A stretch of 64,000 bases of DNA from Macrotis lagotis (taxonomy: Eukaryota; Chordata; Mammalia; Peramelemorphia; Peramelidae). The stretch's first letter is position 1; every line of letters begins with the position of its first letter. The stretch spans positions 99,557,637-99,621,636 of the forward strand of contig NC_133665.1 in assembly GCF_037893015.1 (NCBI RefSeq), in the 5' to 3' direction. The position numbers and the translations under genes are program-made. The notes under the pieces were generated by a model, which saw only the letters and a program-made list of their open reading frames with translations, had not been told where the DNA came from and did no database searches. Below, piece after piece: positions 61,715-64,000 of the stretch.

Positions 61715-64000
61715 GTTTTTGATTAACTTTTTATCTACTTTTCCTTGTAATCACATTTTTGCATCATGATCTGAAAAAGAGGCAATGAATATTTTAGCTT
61801 TTTTTTGCATTTGCATATGAGGTTTTTTTTATTACCAATCTGTGTAGAGATGCCATGTACCTCTGAGAAAAAGGTACTTTTTAACCCCATTCAACTTTCT
61901 CCAGAGGTCTATCATATCTTAACTTTTCAAAAAAGTTCATTCATCTTAACTTCTTTCAGAATTATTATGTGGTTAAATTCATCTAGTTCTGAGAGGGGGA
62001 GGTTGAGGTCTCCCTCTAGTAAAGTTTTGCCATTAATTTCTTCCTGTAATTCACTTAATTAATTACTTCCTGCAATTACTCTAAAAATCTGGATGTTATA
62101 TAACACTTAGGGCCATATATGTTTGGTATTGATATTACTATATTGTCTATGGTTCCTTTTAGCAACATGTAATTTCCTTCCTTATCTCTTTTAATTAAGT
62201 CTATTTTTGCTTTTGCTTTGACTAAGATCAAGATTGCTACCCTGTTTTTTTACTTATATAAAAAGCATAATATTATTTCTTTTTACTTTACTGTGTATCC
62301 TTTGCTCCAAATGTATTTCTTGTAAACAACATGTTGTAGAATTCAGACTTTTAATCTATTCTGTTATCTATTTGTTTTATGGGAGAATTCATTCCATTCA
62401 CAATTATAATGGCTAACTGTATATCCCTCCAATCTATTTCCTTCTTCCCCAGTGCTTTGCTTCTGCCCATCACCTAACTCAATGTACCCTCCCCTCTATC
62501 AGCCCCCTTCCCTTTTCCCCCTCCTATTTCCCTAGAGAAGGATAATTATTGATATCCAACTGACTATTTTTTCCCTCTTTGATCCAAATTCAATGAAACT
62601 GAGGTTCAAAAAATGCTCATACACATTCCTTTCCCTCTACTAAAATGGGTCTTTTGCACTTCTACATGTGATGTAATATACCCTGCTCTGCCTCCCCCTT
62701 TCCTCTTCTCTCAGAAAATCTATTTTGAACCCTTTAATTTTTAATATCATTACATCAAAGTCAACTTATACCCACACCCTCTATGTATAAACCTTCTATC
62801 TGCTGTAATAGAGACATAGTTCCTATCATTTTCTTGTGTCAGGATGTAAACAGTTTAATTTTACTGAATAACAAATTTGGGGGGTTGTTGCCTTTTTTCT
62901 TTTCCTGTTTACCTTTTTATGCTTCTCAAGTCTTATATTGGAAGATCTAATTTTATGGTCAGTTCTATTCTTTTGATTTGGAAAATTTTAAAGTCCCTAT
63001 TTCACTGAATGTCCATTTTTTTCCCCCTGAAAGATTATGCTCAGTTTTGTTGGGTAATTAATTCTTGGTTGCAATTCAAATCTCTTTGCCTTCTGGAACA
63101 TCATATTTCAAATCCTCCAATCCTTTAATGTAGAAACTGCTAAATCCTGTTTAATCCTGATTATCTGTCCTTGATTTTGAATTGCTGCTTTCTGCCTGCT
63201 TGTAGCATTTTCTATTTGACCTGATAATTCTGGAATTTGGCTACAATATTCCTTGGAACTTTCATTTTGGAATTTCTTTTAGGAGGTGATTGAAGGATTC
63301 TTCTAATGACTATTTTGCTTCCTGGTTCTAGGATATCAAAGCAGATTTCTTTGATAACTTTTTTTTAGGGGTTTTTTTTTTTTGCAAGGCAGATGGGGGT
63401 TAAGTGGCTTGCCCAAGGCCACACAGCTAGGTAATTATTCAGTGTCTGAGACTAGATTTGAACCCAGGTACTCCTGACTCCAGGGCCGGTGCTTTATCCA
63501 CTGCACCACCTAGCCACCCCACTTTGATAACTTCTTGTGAGATGCCCCCCCTTTTTTGGGGGGTGGCACTTTCAGACAATCCAAAAATCTTAAATGATCT
63601 TTCCTGTATTTAATTTCCAGGTCATTCATTATTTCAATGAGATATTCTATACTTTCTTCTATTTCTTCTTTTGATTTTGAATGCTTTTGATATCTTAGCT
63701 TTCACTTCCCTGATTCTAATTTTTAGGGACTCATTTTCTTCAGTTAGTTTTCGTACCTCCAAGAAGTTCCCCCCCCCCCCCGAAGGTTCTGCCCCCCCCA
63801 AAATTAGGCCAATCATATTTTTTAAAGAATTGTTTTTTTCAATCACTTTTTGTCCTTTCTTTTACAAGTTGTTGATTCTCTCTTGAATAACCCCCCAATT
63901 TTTCTTCTACTTCTTTTATTTGATTTTTCAAATCCTTTTTGAGCTCTTCCAATGAGGCTTTTTGAGCTTTAAATCAATTCATCTTTCCATTTGCAAATAG
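61715..64000 (-). mobile_element. Older L1, antisense (part 2: ORF2 5' half, spacer, ORF1)
   Basis: It resumes at GCATCATGATCTGAAAAAGA, aligned with 55.4 kb, and continues through the endonuclease region and the spacer to ORF1. ORF1 is clearest at 63634-63846 (RKLTEENESLKIRIREVKAK). It runs off the window end. A SINE sits at 63361-63520. Far more decayed than the L1 at 54.2-59.6 kb. Confidence 0.75.
63361..63520 (-). repeat. tRNA-like marsupial SINE with TSD
   Basis: Antisense full-length. The 11-bp duplication TTTGATAACTT lies at 63350-63360 and 63523-63533. Confidence 0.93.

Overview
The window looks like marsupial genomic DNA, probably Australian and perhaps dasyurid-like. It is AT-rich, intron-bearing and dominated by retrotransposons. 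The best lineage markers are many copies of a tRNA-like SINE with a GGTGGCTAGGTGGCGCAG head and a TAATAATTACCTAGCTGTG core, marsupial-type L1 elements, an RTE-type LINE 3' end ending in AACAAAGGACAACAAC, and old L2 and MIR-like copies. The species is an inference from repeat style.

Two host genes are supported. (1) A complete four-exon cathelicidin (antimicrobial peptide) gene lies on the + strand at 22422-27951. It encodes 171 residues: signal peptide, cathelin domain with the family's 11/11/17 cysteine spacing, and a cationic 45-residue C-terminal peptide. A TATA box and a perfect C/EBP palindrome lie just upstream. (2) The last three coding exons of KLHL18 (kelch repeats) lie on the - strand at 48113-51020, with a probable long 3'UTR to about 44.56 kb. 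The remaining exons must lie beyond 64 kb, since 51.0-64.0 kb holds only repeats. The two genes converge, about 17-20 kb apart. A processed pseudogene of DAP (death-associated protein 1) sits near 5.4-5.7 kb.

Layout: 0-22 kb is intergenic, with MIR-like SINEs, L1 3' ends, an inverted repeat pair (10.1/12.4 kb), a SINE cluster at 15-17 kb and an antisense L1 at 17.6-20.2 kb. 22.3-28 kb is the cathelicidin gene. 28-44 kb is a retrotransposon field: L2, two copies of an L1-derived element lacking ORF2 (half-L1-like), L1 3' ends and an LTR fossil. 44.5-51 kb is the KLHL18 3' end. 51-64 kb is the KLHL18 intron or upstream region, filled by antisense L2, a near-full-length antisense L1 interrupted by a sense L1, an older antisense L1 and an RTE-type LINE.

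The two host genes are not functionally linked. Cathelicidins are secreted innate-defence peptides of neutrophils and epithelia, while KLHL18 is a CUL3 ubiquitin-ligase adaptor. Their adjacency is of interest as conserved synteny.
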